A stretch of DNA of 29,415 nucleotides from Bdellovibrionaceae bacterium UBA3535. Lineage in GTDB: Bacteria; Bdellovibrionota; Bdellovibrionia; Bdellovibrionales; UBA840. The DNA lies in the NCBI GenBank assembly GCA_002376845.1, contig DFOS01000016.1, forward strand, positions 1 to 29,415, in the 5' to 3' direction. Under the pieces are notes generated by a model that was not told the DNA's origin, made no database searches, and was given only the letters and a program-made list of their open reading frames with translations. Below are positions 23,518 to 29,415 of this stretch, in pieces. The translations under genes were made by a program, and so were the position numbers. The number at the start of each line of letters is the position of its first letter. Positions within the stretch are counted from its first letter, which is position 1.

Positions 23518-24120
23518 ATGCGCGCACTTAAATCCTTACAAAATCTAATAGAAGAGTTTTGCCGTTTACCCGGCATTGGAGAAAAGTCTGCGCAACGCCT
23601 GGCCTATCATGTTTTAAAAAACAGGGAGACCTACCCGGACTCTTTAAGCCAAGCTTTAATTGAGGTAAAAGAACAAATAAAAACTTGCCCCAAGTGTTTT
23701 TCCTTTACGGAAAAAAGTGAAAGCTGTGAGATTTGCGCCAACCCCCATCGCAGTGCCAGACAGATCTGCGTTGTGGAGGAGCCCTTCGATATTGCCCAAA
23801 TTGAAAGCTTCGGTAAATACCACGGACAATACCATGTTCTGGGCGGCAGCCTCTCCCCCCTGCAAGGGATAGGTCCCGATCAACTAAAAATCAAAGAATT
23901 GCTGGAGCGACTGAAAGCCGAAAATGATGTGGAGGAAGTGATTCTTGCCCTGGATGCAGATTTAGAGGGTGACACAACGGCCCTTTATATTGCCAAACTT
24001 TTAGAAGAGACTAAGATAAGAGTGTCCAGGCTTGCACACGGCATACCTTTTGGAACGGATATTGATTATATTGATCAACGCACCTTGGGCAGGGCCTTTG
24101 AAAACAGGATTGATGTTTAA
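23518..24120 (+). CDS. recR: Recombination mediator RecR
   Basis: 200 residues. An N-terminal helix-hairpin-helix (LPGIGEKSAQRLAYHVL, about 17-33) is followed by a C4 zinc finger with C57, C60, C70 and C73. A Toprim domain (about 81-175) starts ICVVEEPFDIAQIESF and contains GGSLSPLQGIGPDQL and ALDADLEGDTTALYIAKLL. The C-terminus (RLAHGIPFGTDIDYIDQRTL) is the expected Walker-B-like tail. With RecO and RecF it loads RecA on gapped DNA. The stop overlaps the mglA start by one base (TAATG). Confidence 0.97.
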   Translation: MRALKSLQNLIEEFCRLPGIGEKSAQRLAYHVLKNRETYPDSLSQALIEVKEQIKTCPKCFSFTEKSESCEICANPHRSARQICVVEEPFDIAQIESFGKYHGQYHVLGGSLSPLQGIGPDQLKIKELLERLKAENDVEEVILALDADLEGDTTALYIAKLLEETKIRVSRLAHGIPFGTDIDYIDQRTLGRAFENRIDV

Positions 24121-24713
24121 TGTCTGTAGTGAATGATGAAACCAAAGAAATACATTGTAAGATAGTTTACTATGGTCCATCTCTTGGTGGCAAAACCACC
24201 AATGTACAATGGATCTATCAGCAAACCGCAGAAGAAGAAAAGTCCAAACTCAATGCTCTAAACCCAGAAACAGAGCGCACATTGTTTTTTGATTTTCTTC
24301 CACTTTTTATCGGTGATATTCGCGGTTACAAAACTCGCTTTCATGTTTACTCGGTTCCCGGCCAAGTGGTTTACGATGCTTCCCGAAAACTCATTATGAA
24401 AAATCTAGATGGCGTGGTCTTTGTTGCTGATTCGCAAAAAGAGCGAATGGAAGAGAACATCGAGTCTTTTCGTAATTTAGAGTTGAATTTGAAACAACAA
24501 GGCTATGACATCAAACAAATACCCTTAATCATCCAATACAACAAACGAGACTTAGACAATGTGTCCTCCGTAGAAGAGCTACGGCAAGCCCTTAACAAAT
24601 ACAATGCACCTGAAGTGGAAGCTGTAGCCTCCCAAGGCCAAGGCGTCTATGAGTCGTTAAAAATGGTTTCGAAATCCATTATTAGTATGTTAAAAGGCAG
24701 CCAAGCAAACTAA
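24120..24713 (+). CDS. mglA: MglA-like small Ras-type GTPase
   Basis: 197 residues. P-loop GPSLGGKTT (19-27), the switch II analogue SVPGQVVYDASRK in place of the Ras DxxGQ, and the base-specificity motif NKRD are all present, as in MglA of Myxococcus and Bdellovibrio. MglA sets the leading pole and controls gliding or pilus activity; in Bdellovibrio it is linked to prey invasion. No MglB gene, the usual GTPase-activating partner, is in the window. It overlaps the recR stop by one base, so it is translated as part of the dnaX-ybaB-recR unit, and nadA follows after 12 bases. Confidence 0.93.
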   Translation: MSVVNDETKEIHCKIVYYGPSLGGKTTNVQWIYQQTAEEEKSKLNALNPETERTLFFDFLPLFIGDIRGYKTRFHVYSVPGQVVYDASRKLIMKNLDGVVFVADSQKERMEENIESFRNLELNLKQQGYDIKQIPLIIQYNKRDLDNVSSVEELRQALNKYNAPEVEAVASQGQGVYESLKMVSKSIISMLKGSQAN

Positions 24714-24725
24714 GCTTGGTGCAAA

Positions 24726-25670
24726 ATGTTAAGTAAACTTGAAAAAGAAATTCTAGAACTAAAAAAGCAGAAAAATGCCCTCATACTGGCCCACTACTAT
24801 GAAGAGGGGAACATCCAGGAAATTGCAGATTTCGTCGGCGATTCTTTATTTTTGGCACAAAAAGGCAAAGAGGCAGAAGCCGATATCATCTTGCTTGCTG
24901 GAGTGGTTTTTATGGGTGAGAGCGTGAAAATCCTCTCGCCGGAAAAAAAGGTATTGGTTCCTGATCTTAATGCGGGATGCTCCTTGGTCGACACTTCACC
25001 TTATGAAGAATACAAGGCCTGGAAAGAATCCCATGCAAATTCTGTCTTGGTTTCCTATATCAATTGCTCGGCGAAAGTAAAAACCATTTCGGACATTATT
25101 TGCACGTCTTCCAATGCGGAAAAGGTGATCCGCGCCATCCCTAAAGATAAAAAAGTTTTGTTTGGCCCCGATAAAAATCTAGGCAAGTATCTAGCGAAAA
25201 CCAGTGGTAGAGATATGGAAATCTGGCCTGGAGTTTGTGAAGTGCACGTACAGTTTCACGCAAAAAACCTTTTCGATCTCATACAAAAACATCCAGATGC
25301 CGTTGTGATTGCTCACCCCGAGTGTGATGAAGAGGTCTTGAACTACGCGCAAGTGATTGGCTCCACCTCAAGACTGCTCAATGAAGTAAAAGACAATCCG
25401 GCAAAAAAATTCATTGTGGCAACAGAGGATGGGATTTTTCATCAAATGCGTAAAGCTCGCCCGGATGCCGAGCTGATTCAAGCTCCCACAGCGGAAGGTT
25501 GCAATTGCAACCAATGCCCCTATATGAAATTAAATACTCTAGAGAAAATTGCGCTAGCCCTAAAAGAAGAAAAGCCCGAGATAAAACTCGAGCCCTCTGT
25601 AATTCAAGCGGCCAACCGCTCCTTGGAGCGTATGTTGGATATTAGCGCTAACCGCAATGTAAACTTTTAA
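24726..25670 (+). CDS. nadA: Quinolinate synthase NadA
   Basis: 314 residues, three pseudo-repeated domains. It starts with LILAHYYEEGNIQEIADFVGDS, the iminoaspartate-binding region. Iron-sulfur ligands are C85 (NAGCSLVD), C171 (PGVCEVH) and one of the cysteines in the GCNCNQCPYM loop (259-264). VIAHPECDEEV (about 194-204) and the TEDGIFHQM segment are also family signatures. The enzyme condenses iminoaspartate with dihydroxyacetone phosphate to quinolinate in NAD synthesis and needs an oxygen-sensitive [4Fe-4S] cluster. nadB and nadC are not in the window. It ends by overlapping the convergent PilZ-like gene by four bases. Confidence 0.96.
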   Translation: MLSKLEKEILELKKQKNALILAHYYEEGNIQEIADFVGDSLFLAQKGKEAEADIILLAGVVFMGESVKILSPEKKVLVPDLNAGCSLVDTSPYEEYKAWKESHANSVLVSYINCSAKVKTISDIICTSSNAEKVIRAIPKDKKVLFGPDKNLGKYLAKTSGRDMEIWPGVCEVHVQFHAKNLFDLIQKHPDAVVIAHPECDEEVLNYAQVIGSTSRLLNEVKDNPAKKFIVATEDGIFHQMRKARPDAELIQAPTAEGCNCNQCPYMKLNTLEKIALALKEEKPEIKLEPSVIQAANRSLERMLDISANRNVNF

Positions 25671-26104
25671 TCATCCCACTCATCGTCATCATTAACGAAA
25701 GGATTAAAAAACTCCTCTTCCTCTTCACCTTCCGTAGGAATCATGTCTACCAAGCATTCCCGCCAGTACTCAGGAGCTCCTGCCGAATAATCAATGGCAA
25801 TATCAAATACATTTTTTGCCGGTGAATGAATGCGAGTGACGACTCCATCCACCTCTAGGTCCATGGCATCGATACACAAATAGAGCTGTTCCCCCACAAT
25901 GTCAGACAAATCAAACTTGCGCTTAAATTTTTTATCCATATCTTTTCTTTCAATTCTCAACAACATGCCTGTTGAAGACATTTGTACCATTTCGGCTTTA
26001 GCAGCAAAATCTCCGTATTCCCCGACAAAATGCAAACTCGATACTTCCAGATGTTCCGTATACTTCCTAAGCGCGGTTCTATTTCTGTAGTCAAAAGCTC
26101 TCAT
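25667..26104 (-). CDS. PilZ-like domain protein
   Basis: 145 residues from ATG 26102-26104, chosen because an AAGG ribosome site ends five bases before it; the GTG at 26116 would include that site. The N-terminus has closely spaced arginines (MRAFDYRNRTALRKY). A strand pair with MVQMSSTGMLLRIE resembles the D/NxSxxG turn of PilZ domains, here with Met in place of the Asp/Asn. The C-terminal 30 residues are extremely acidic (EGEEEEEFFN, NDDDEWDD). If it is a PilZ protein it may bind c-di-GMP weakly or not at all, since the RxxxR and D/NxSxxG motifs are imperfect. The family call is moderate. Confidence 0.55.
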   Translation of the reverse strand: MRAFDYRNRTALRKYTEHLEVSSLHFVGEYGDFAAKAEMVQMSSTGMLLRIERKDMDKKFKRKFDLSDIVGEQLYLCIDAMDLEVDGVVTRIHSPAKNVFDIAIDYSAGAPEYWRECLVDMIPTEGEEEEEFFNPFVNDDDEWDD

Positions 26105-26246
26105 ACACACCTTCACTGTTAACTTTTATCTCTTATCGGCCCCCCTAGACCAAAGTTTAGAGAAAAGCGACCACTTATCTCAATTTGAGGCGTTGGAGGC
26201 ATGACCAAAAAAGACTAAATACTTAAAATTATGTGACTTTTATCCA

Positions 26247-26274
26247 TTGCCATTTGTCTTCAGCCAGGTATAAA
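26247..26274 (+). promoter_or_regulatory. Sigma70-like promoter at the 26280 gene
   Basis: TTGCCA (26247-26252, five of six to consensus) and TATAAA (26269-26274, five of six) are 16 bases apart. The GTG start at 26280 follows five bases after the -10, with no usable Shine-Dalgarno spacing. The transcript would start at the initiation codon. Confidence 0.55.
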
Positions 26275-26279
26275 GGGGT

Positions 26280-26924
26280 GTGGACTTTCAGCAACTACTT
26301 AACGCCAAAGAATCAGAAAGAGACAGTGACTGGGAAAAGGACTTTTTGCGTTTATTTCCAGAGCAATCTTTTAGTTTGATCTACCCTGATGCCAAGCCCG
26401 GACCAGATAATTGGCCCTATCTTTGGATTAGCTCGGAAGCCAATGAACAGGCAGCAGAGCCAGCCACAAAAATTCTGGATTGGTTATCACAAAGAGGCAT
26501 TGGCCTAGTGGTAAATCCCAATAAAAATATGCCGGATTATGTATTTACTTACGGAATGCTGTGGCTATATGCACTTACTGGACAATTTATTATTGATAGC
26601 GAGCGCCAAGATACGAAAAAAAAGGAGTGGGAAAAAACCACAGAGAAGCTATTTTATGGCTATCCAAAAGAAGACTATATCCCCACTTATGTACGCTCAA
26701 TATTGAAAGAGTTTTTTTTACAGCAGGGAATTATGCGACCCAAATGGATCTTATTAACCGAAGACAAAGAAAACTATGACCTTTGCTTCTCTTTAGAGTC
26801 TCTCAATCACCCTGCAGAAAAAGACCATCAGTCACTACTAGAAGCTATATCTTGGTTTTTTCCCAATCATTACTCGCTGGTACTTACCAGCGAGAAAGGT
26901 CTTGCAGATTTTGAGGAAATTTAA
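26280..26924 (+). CDS. Cytoplasmic protein of unknown function
   Basis: 214 residues from GTG 26280; no other in-frame start is available near the N-terminus. It is rich in Trp, Tyr and Glu, with no signal peptide or membrane segment. A few landmarks are visible: YPDAKPGPDNWPYLWIS, RGIGLVVNPNKNMPDYVFTYGMLWLYALTG, and RPKWILLTEDKENYDLCFSLE near the C-terminal third. The alternation of strands and helices suggests a compact alpha/beta fold. I do not recognise the family. Its stop overlaps the stop of the convergent 41-residue gene by four bases. Confidence 0.75.
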   Translation: MDFQQLLNAKESERDSDWEKDFLRLFPEQSFSLIYPDAKPGPDNWPYLWISSEANEQAAEPATKILDWLSQRGIGLVVNPNKNMPDYVFTYGMLWLYALTGQFIIDSERQDTKKKEWEKTTEKLFYGYPKEDYIPTYVRSILKEFFLQQGIMRPKWILLTEDKENYDLCFSLESLNHPAEKDHQSLLEAISWFFPNHYSLVLTSEKGLADFEEI

Positions 26925-27046
26925 ATATCGCAAGGCACGCAGGCAACGTGCTCTATATCTTGGTTGATCGAACGAAAATCATCAAAAAAGTTCTTCGTTA
27001 CGGCCAGGGCAGCAAAAACAATCAGTGCAGTTAAGATTTTTTTCAT
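26921..27046 (-). CDS. 41-residue exported or membrane-anchored peptide with C-terminal CxxC
   Basis: ATG 27044-27046 has a strong GGGGG-type site (AGAAGGGGGCTGAT) upstream. The peptide begins MKKILTALIVFAALAVTK, a basic residue pair plus hydrophobic helix that fits a signal peptide or N-terminal anchor. About 24 mostly polar residues follow (NFFDDFRSINQDIEH) and it ends VACVPCDI. The CVPC pair near the end could bind metal or be redox-active. It is encoded opposite to the 26280 gene and overlaps it only at the stops. No homology recognised; codon choice and the ribosome site argue that it is real. Confidence 0.65.
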   Translation of the reverse strand: MKKILTALIVFAALAVTKNFFDDFRSINQDIEHVACVPCDI

Positions 27047-27153
27047 ATCAGCCCCCTTCTCTGAGCTAAAGATACGAATTTTTGGCAAAAAAGACAAGCG
27101 GAATCCCCTTTATCCAGCATCACCTTATTTCATGATGGTGCCAAAATAGGACC

Positions 27154-28164
27154 TTATTGCTGGTAATTGTGCTGAATATTTCTCGATAAAATGGCCTTGG
27201 TAAAGCCCAGAGCGCCCATACCCTTAATGTATACGGGAAACGATGCTAGCAAAAAAGTATGCAGCTCGGTTTTAGGAACCCAAACAAAACAATTATCTGT
27301 GCTTCGGGTGTTTTCCACAATTCCATCTTTTGAATATATGAGTTCTTCGTGCTCAAGGGGGCTGATATCACCAAAGCCCCAAGACATGATCACATCCCGT
27401 GAGCCTTGTAGAATGCCAATTTCCCAGTCTTCCAAGCTCTTGCACATTTTCGGCATTTGCCTTGCAATATTACCATCCTCAGGATCAATGATGACATTTA
27501 GTTTTGCAAAGTTCTTGCTATAATCCGCTATCAACTGGGGCGTAAACTTTTGCCAAAATCTTTTACCAAAATGTAGCCCCGGCGCATCGGCTATGATTGT
27601 TTTTTTGCTCGTCGCTGGTAATTCTTTTGCAAAGTTTTTTGCATGAACCAAACTAGCGATGGCACCAGCAGAGGAGCCGTAAACCACAAAATCTTTCACC
27701 TTTTCAAACTCGATCAGCTTATTCTGCTTTAAATAGGCAATTGCCTTCACTACATTGGAATAGCCTACATGATGTACTTCTAATTTATTTTCATATAGGG
27801 CCGTATGCTCACCAGCAAATACATCTCCCGTGCAATAAGGAAAGTATATCAATGAGTGTTTTTTTATTGGAGAGCGAAGCGCCGTAAAGCCTGACAAGCG
27901 CGAAGGCAAAGGTGTACCTAGGGGAAATATTGCTGTTGAAGGAGTCGCACTTAAACAAGTTTTTTGGCTCCAACAAGCTCCGCCGCCCATAAACTCGACT
28001 GCCAATTTGCTAGTACTTTTTTTTGAGAGATAAATGTTGTAGGGAGCGCCATTGCCACAATAGGCACCCGGAATTTCTATACTTTTATAATTTCGAATTT
28101 GAGCTTTCGATGGCAGTGAAAAAACAAAAACAACGAACAAAACTATCGCATAAGCAATACGCAT
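27154..28164 (-). CDS. Pectinacetylesterase-family secreted hydrolase
   Basis: 336 residues with a signal peptide (MRIAYAIVLFVVFVFSLPSKA). The mature N-terminus has the family signature GAYCGNGAPYNIYL, followed by VEFMGGGACWSQKTC (57-70), the oxyanion-side loop. The nucleophile is in VYGSSAGAIAS (S165 in GxSxG). Later FPYCTGDVFAG and the ADAPG segment agree with the pectinacetylesterase-like (Notum) fold. Plant and bacterial members deacetylate polysaccharides and the animal relative removes a lipid from Wnt, so the substrate here is open. A TAAAAT box ends six bases before the ATG and no ribosome site is visible. It is followed by the 41-residue gene on the same strand. Confidence 0.88.
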   Translation of the reverse strand: MRIAYAIVLFVVFVFSLPSKAQIRNYKSIEIPGAYCGNGAPYNIYLSKKSTSKLAVEFMGGGACWSQKTCLSATPSTAIFPLGTPLPSRLSGFTALRSPIKKHSLIYFPYCTGDVFAGEHTALYENKLEVHHVGYSNVVKAIAYLKQNKLIEFEKVKDFVVYGSSAGAIASLVHAKNFAKELPATSKKTIIADAPGLHFGKRFWQKFTPQLIADYSKNFAKLNVIIDPEDGNIARQMPKMCKSLEDWEIGILQGSRDVIMSWGFGDISPLEHEELIYSKDGIVENTRSTDNCFVWVPKTELHTFLLASFPVYIKGMGALGFTKAILSRNIQHNYQQ

Positions 28165-28242
28165 AGGAATATTTTAAAGCTGATTGCTTAGCAACTAGAG
28201 ACCAGAAGAAATATCTTGGACCTTCGTCGAGAGGATTGCCCC

Positions 28243-29028
28243 CTACTTTTTAAGCCTATGGTCTTTGACTTTTTGCAGCAGCCATTTTTTAACCTCAAAC
28301 AAAGGCGCATAAAGACTAGGGGAAGGATCCCCGCAGTCACCATCGTATTTTGTGGATACTAAGGCTACCACTTCATAGTCTTTATGATTCTTTAAAAATA
28401 AGGGGCCCCCACTATCCATCTGGCAAGAATCGTTTTTATTACCATCCACTTGCAAATAAGGATTACGATAGCCCAAAACTGGCTTTTCAATATAATGTTT
28501 AACCCCTACAGGTATATTACCCGTAGTAAAATAAGGAAGCTGGATTCCAAAACCAACAATCTTTGCCATCTCCTGGTTCTGAATGGCGGATTGGATTCTT
28601 GTTTTGTCCAGATTCCATTTTGCGGCTTTTACTCCCTTCACTCTTCTTTCTAAAACCATGAAACCCACATCAAAACGATCTTTTTCTTCATAGATATAAG
28701 GCCCGTTGCCATCCTCATCAAAATACGAAGGATGTGCATAAGCAGCCTTTACCTTGTACTGTCCTTGAAACTTGGTATCCAAACGCCAAAAGTTTTGCTC
28801 TTTACCTCTTCCCACATAAATGCGGTACGCTTGTAAGTCCTCTGTCAAACAGTGTGCAGCCGTAAGTACAATATTGGGCTCTATAAGCACCCCGGAGCAA
28901 TGCAGACCATGGCCCATTAAGGTAATGGCAACCACTTCTTGGTGCTCTCCAGCAGGCACCTCTTGGCCACCAACCACATCGGCCGCAGCAAAGATGGATA
29001 GTATCCCGATATACAATGAAATGAGCAA
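28243..29028 (-). CDS. Trypsin-like (S1) secreted serine protease
   Basis: 261 residues from a TTG with an AAGGGGGAG site upstream. A signal peptide (MLISLYIGILSIFAAA) is followed almost directly by VVGG (18-21), the activated N-terminus of S1 proteases. The triad is H59 (TAAHC), D120 (DVGFMVL) and S206 (DSGGP). Asp200, six residues before the Ser, matches chymotrypsin position 189, predicting Lys/Arg specificity. The residue before DSGGP is Met (position 193) instead of the usual Gly of GDSGGP, which forms part of the oxyanion hole. Cysteine pairs C44/C60 and C202/C232 fit the canonical disulfides. It is exported; the target is unknown. Confidence 0.94.
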   Translation of the reverse strand: MLISLYIGILSIFAAADVVGGQEVPAGEHQEVVAITLMGHGLHCSGVLIEPNIVLTAAHCLTEDLQAYRIYVGRGKEQNFWRLDTKFQGQYKVKAAYAHPSYFDEDGNGPYIYEEKDRFDVGFMVLERRVKGVKAAKWNLDKTRIQSAIQNQEMAKIVGFGIQLPYFTTGNIPVGVKHYIEKPVLGYRNPYLQVDGNKNDSCQMDSGGPLFLKNHKDYEVVALVSTKYDGDCGDPSPSLYAPLFEVKKWLLQKVKDHRLKK

Positions 29029-29132
29029 AGCTCCCCCTTTAGCGCCTTGTTATTTAGCAAAATTTGCAGGCAAATACAATTGGCTTTATGAGCTTGTTAT
29101 GGCCTATGGAGGGTTTAAGTGGCTGTAAAATA

Positions 29133-29188
29133 CAATCGATACGAGTTCCGCAGAAGCTTCGCTTCGAGGACTGTTTGAGTATGGATTG
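29133..29188. repeat. Structured stem-loop repeat, copy 1
   Basis: Outer arms CAATCGATAC (29133-29142) and GTATGGATTG (29179-29188) pair at nine of ten positions around a 36-base core. The core begins GAGTTCCGCAG, has an inner hairpin GAAGC-TTC-GCTTC, and ends GAGGACTGT-TTGA. A second copy lies at 29325-29391 with the same core but different, still complementary, arms. It is in the noncoding region upstream of the serine protease gene (29029-29415), which holds no gene I can support. Confidence 0.7.
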
Positions 29189-29198
29189 GATTTTCTTA

Positions 29199-29322
29199 TG
29201 GTAGGGGCAACCGGACTGGCTCGTGTATCCTACACTCGCCCCTTCGGGCTCTTCCAGAGCTCAAAAATAGCATCCTGCTATTTTTGTCGAACGGGTTTCG
29301 TACTGTCACCACTTCCAATACC
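29199..29322 (-). repeat. Second tRNA 3'-end remnant split in its T-loop by a hairpin-rich insert (copy B)
   Basis: On the minus strand, 29287-29296 gives the T-stem/T-loop start (ACCCGTTCGA). 29199-29217 gives the T-loop end, T-stem, acceptor strand TGCCCCT, discriminator A and CCA of a tRNA other than serine. They are separated by about 69 bases (29218-29286). The insert carries GTGTA/TACAC (29223-29235), a TCGCCCC...GGGCTCTT block, CCAGAGCTC, and a 10-bp AT-rich stem (29263-29272 with 29276-29285). It matches copy A in order and in much of its sequence, including the closing TTCCAAT-CC block (29313-29322). No 5' tRNA half precedes it. Confidence 0.7.
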
Positions 29323-29324
29323 AG

Positions 29325-29391
29325 AATCAAATACCACATGAGTTCCGCAGGAGCTACGCTCCGAGGACTGTATGAAATGTGGTATTTGATT
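29325..29391. repeat. Structured stem-loop repeat, copy 2, with a 15-bp perfect stem
   Basis: AATCAAATACCACAT (29325-29339) and ATGTGGTATTTGATT (29377-29391) are perfect inverted repeats. They enclose the same core as copy 1: GAGTTCCGCAG, inner hairpin GGAGC-TAC-GCTCC, and GAGGACTGT-ATGA. The inner stem differs from copy 1 by paired changes (GAAGC/GCTTC against GGAGC/GCTCC), so the pairing is kept while the sequence varies. It begins three bases after the tRNA-derived copy B. Confidence 0.8.
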
Positions 29392-29415
29392 TGTACTTCC
29401 TGGCACATAGTTTAC

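Noticed and set aside
26201..26218. Five-codon mini-ORF (ATG ACC AAA AAA GAC TAA) with a GGAGG site
   Set aside because: Too short to support as a gene, and it lies upstream of the predicted transcript start of the 26280 gene, so it cannot be its leader peptide.
27100..27150. Imperfect inverted repeat after the pectinacetylesterase gene considered as a terminator
   Set aside because: Only about five contiguous pairs (CATCA/TGATG) and no following T run.
29196..29408. 70-codon minus-strand frame across the right-edge repeats
   Set aside because: It covers the tRNA-derived remnant and the stem-loop repeat, both noncoding structures.
1..29415. CRISPR array, insertion sequence, prophage or plasmid functions
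   Set aside because: No regular spaced direct repeats, transposase, integrase, phage structural or replication-initiator genes were seen in any frame.

Overview
The window is about 29.4 kb of a moderately AT-rich, gene-dense bacterial chromosome. It most likely comes from a Bdellovibrio-like member of the Bdellovibrionota. The reasons are a TIGR02147/DUF4423-type regulator heading a block of secreted proteins, an MglA GTPase gene in the dnaX-ybaB-recR operon, a caa3-type oxidase operon, and many exported peptidases and exported proteins of unknown function. This placement is inference from gene content; no rRNA is present.

Layout. 1-3000 (minus): a regulator followed by three secreted proteins in one tight operon, the last running off the left edge. 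3143-4204 (plus): a secreted peptidase-MA-like metallopeptidase. 4240-4510: an intact tRNA-Ser(GGA) with its terminator, and beside it a broken second copy of the tRNA 3' end split by a hairpin-rich insert. 4599-6892 (minus): a small secreted protein and a large secreted HExxH protein. 7228-9707 (plus): a secreted M48 peptidase overlapping a DUF5690-type membrane protein. 9700-11183 (minus): a [2Fe-2S] ferredoxin and a secreted protein. 11278-12156 (plus): a LysR regulator. 12157-17516 (minus): a complete caa3 oxidase operon (small membrane protein, SCO, CoxB with heme c, CoxA, CoxC, subunit IV, heme O synthase). 17654-18367 (minus): a YgjP-like metalloprotein. 18395-19348 (plus): an srkA-like kinase interrupted by one amber codon. 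19322-21382: two secreted proteins of unknown function. 21446-25670 (plus): SRP RNA, dnaX, ybaB, recR, mglA and nadA. 25667-29028: a PilZ-like protein, an unknown cytoplasmic protein, a 41-residue exported or anchored peptide, a pectinacetylesterase-like hydrolase and a trypsin-like protease. 29130-29415: a cluster of structured repeats with no gene.

How the parts work together. The oxidase operon encodes the structural subunits, a copper chaperone for the CuA site and the first heme-modifying enzyme; a heme A synthase gene is absent here. The SRP-dnaX-ybaB-recR-mglA-nadA block is a housekeeping unit into which a polarity/motility GTPase has been placed. The two metallopeptidases, the M48 enzyme, the esterase and the serine protease all carry export signals and may act on the cell's own envelope or on external polymers.

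Most unusual signals. (1) Two copies of a hairpin-rich insert, each lodged at the same point of the T-loop of a different tRNA 3'-end remnant. (2) A separate covarying stem-loop repeat at the right edge. (3) A nine-A slippery run in dnaX followed by early stops in both alternative frames. (4) A single amber codon exactly at the catalytic-loop histidine of srkA. (5) Two small genes (55 and 41 codons) easily missed by gene callers. (6) Several start codons placed 5-8 bases after a -10-like box with no Shine-Dalgarno, suggesting leaderless transcripts.
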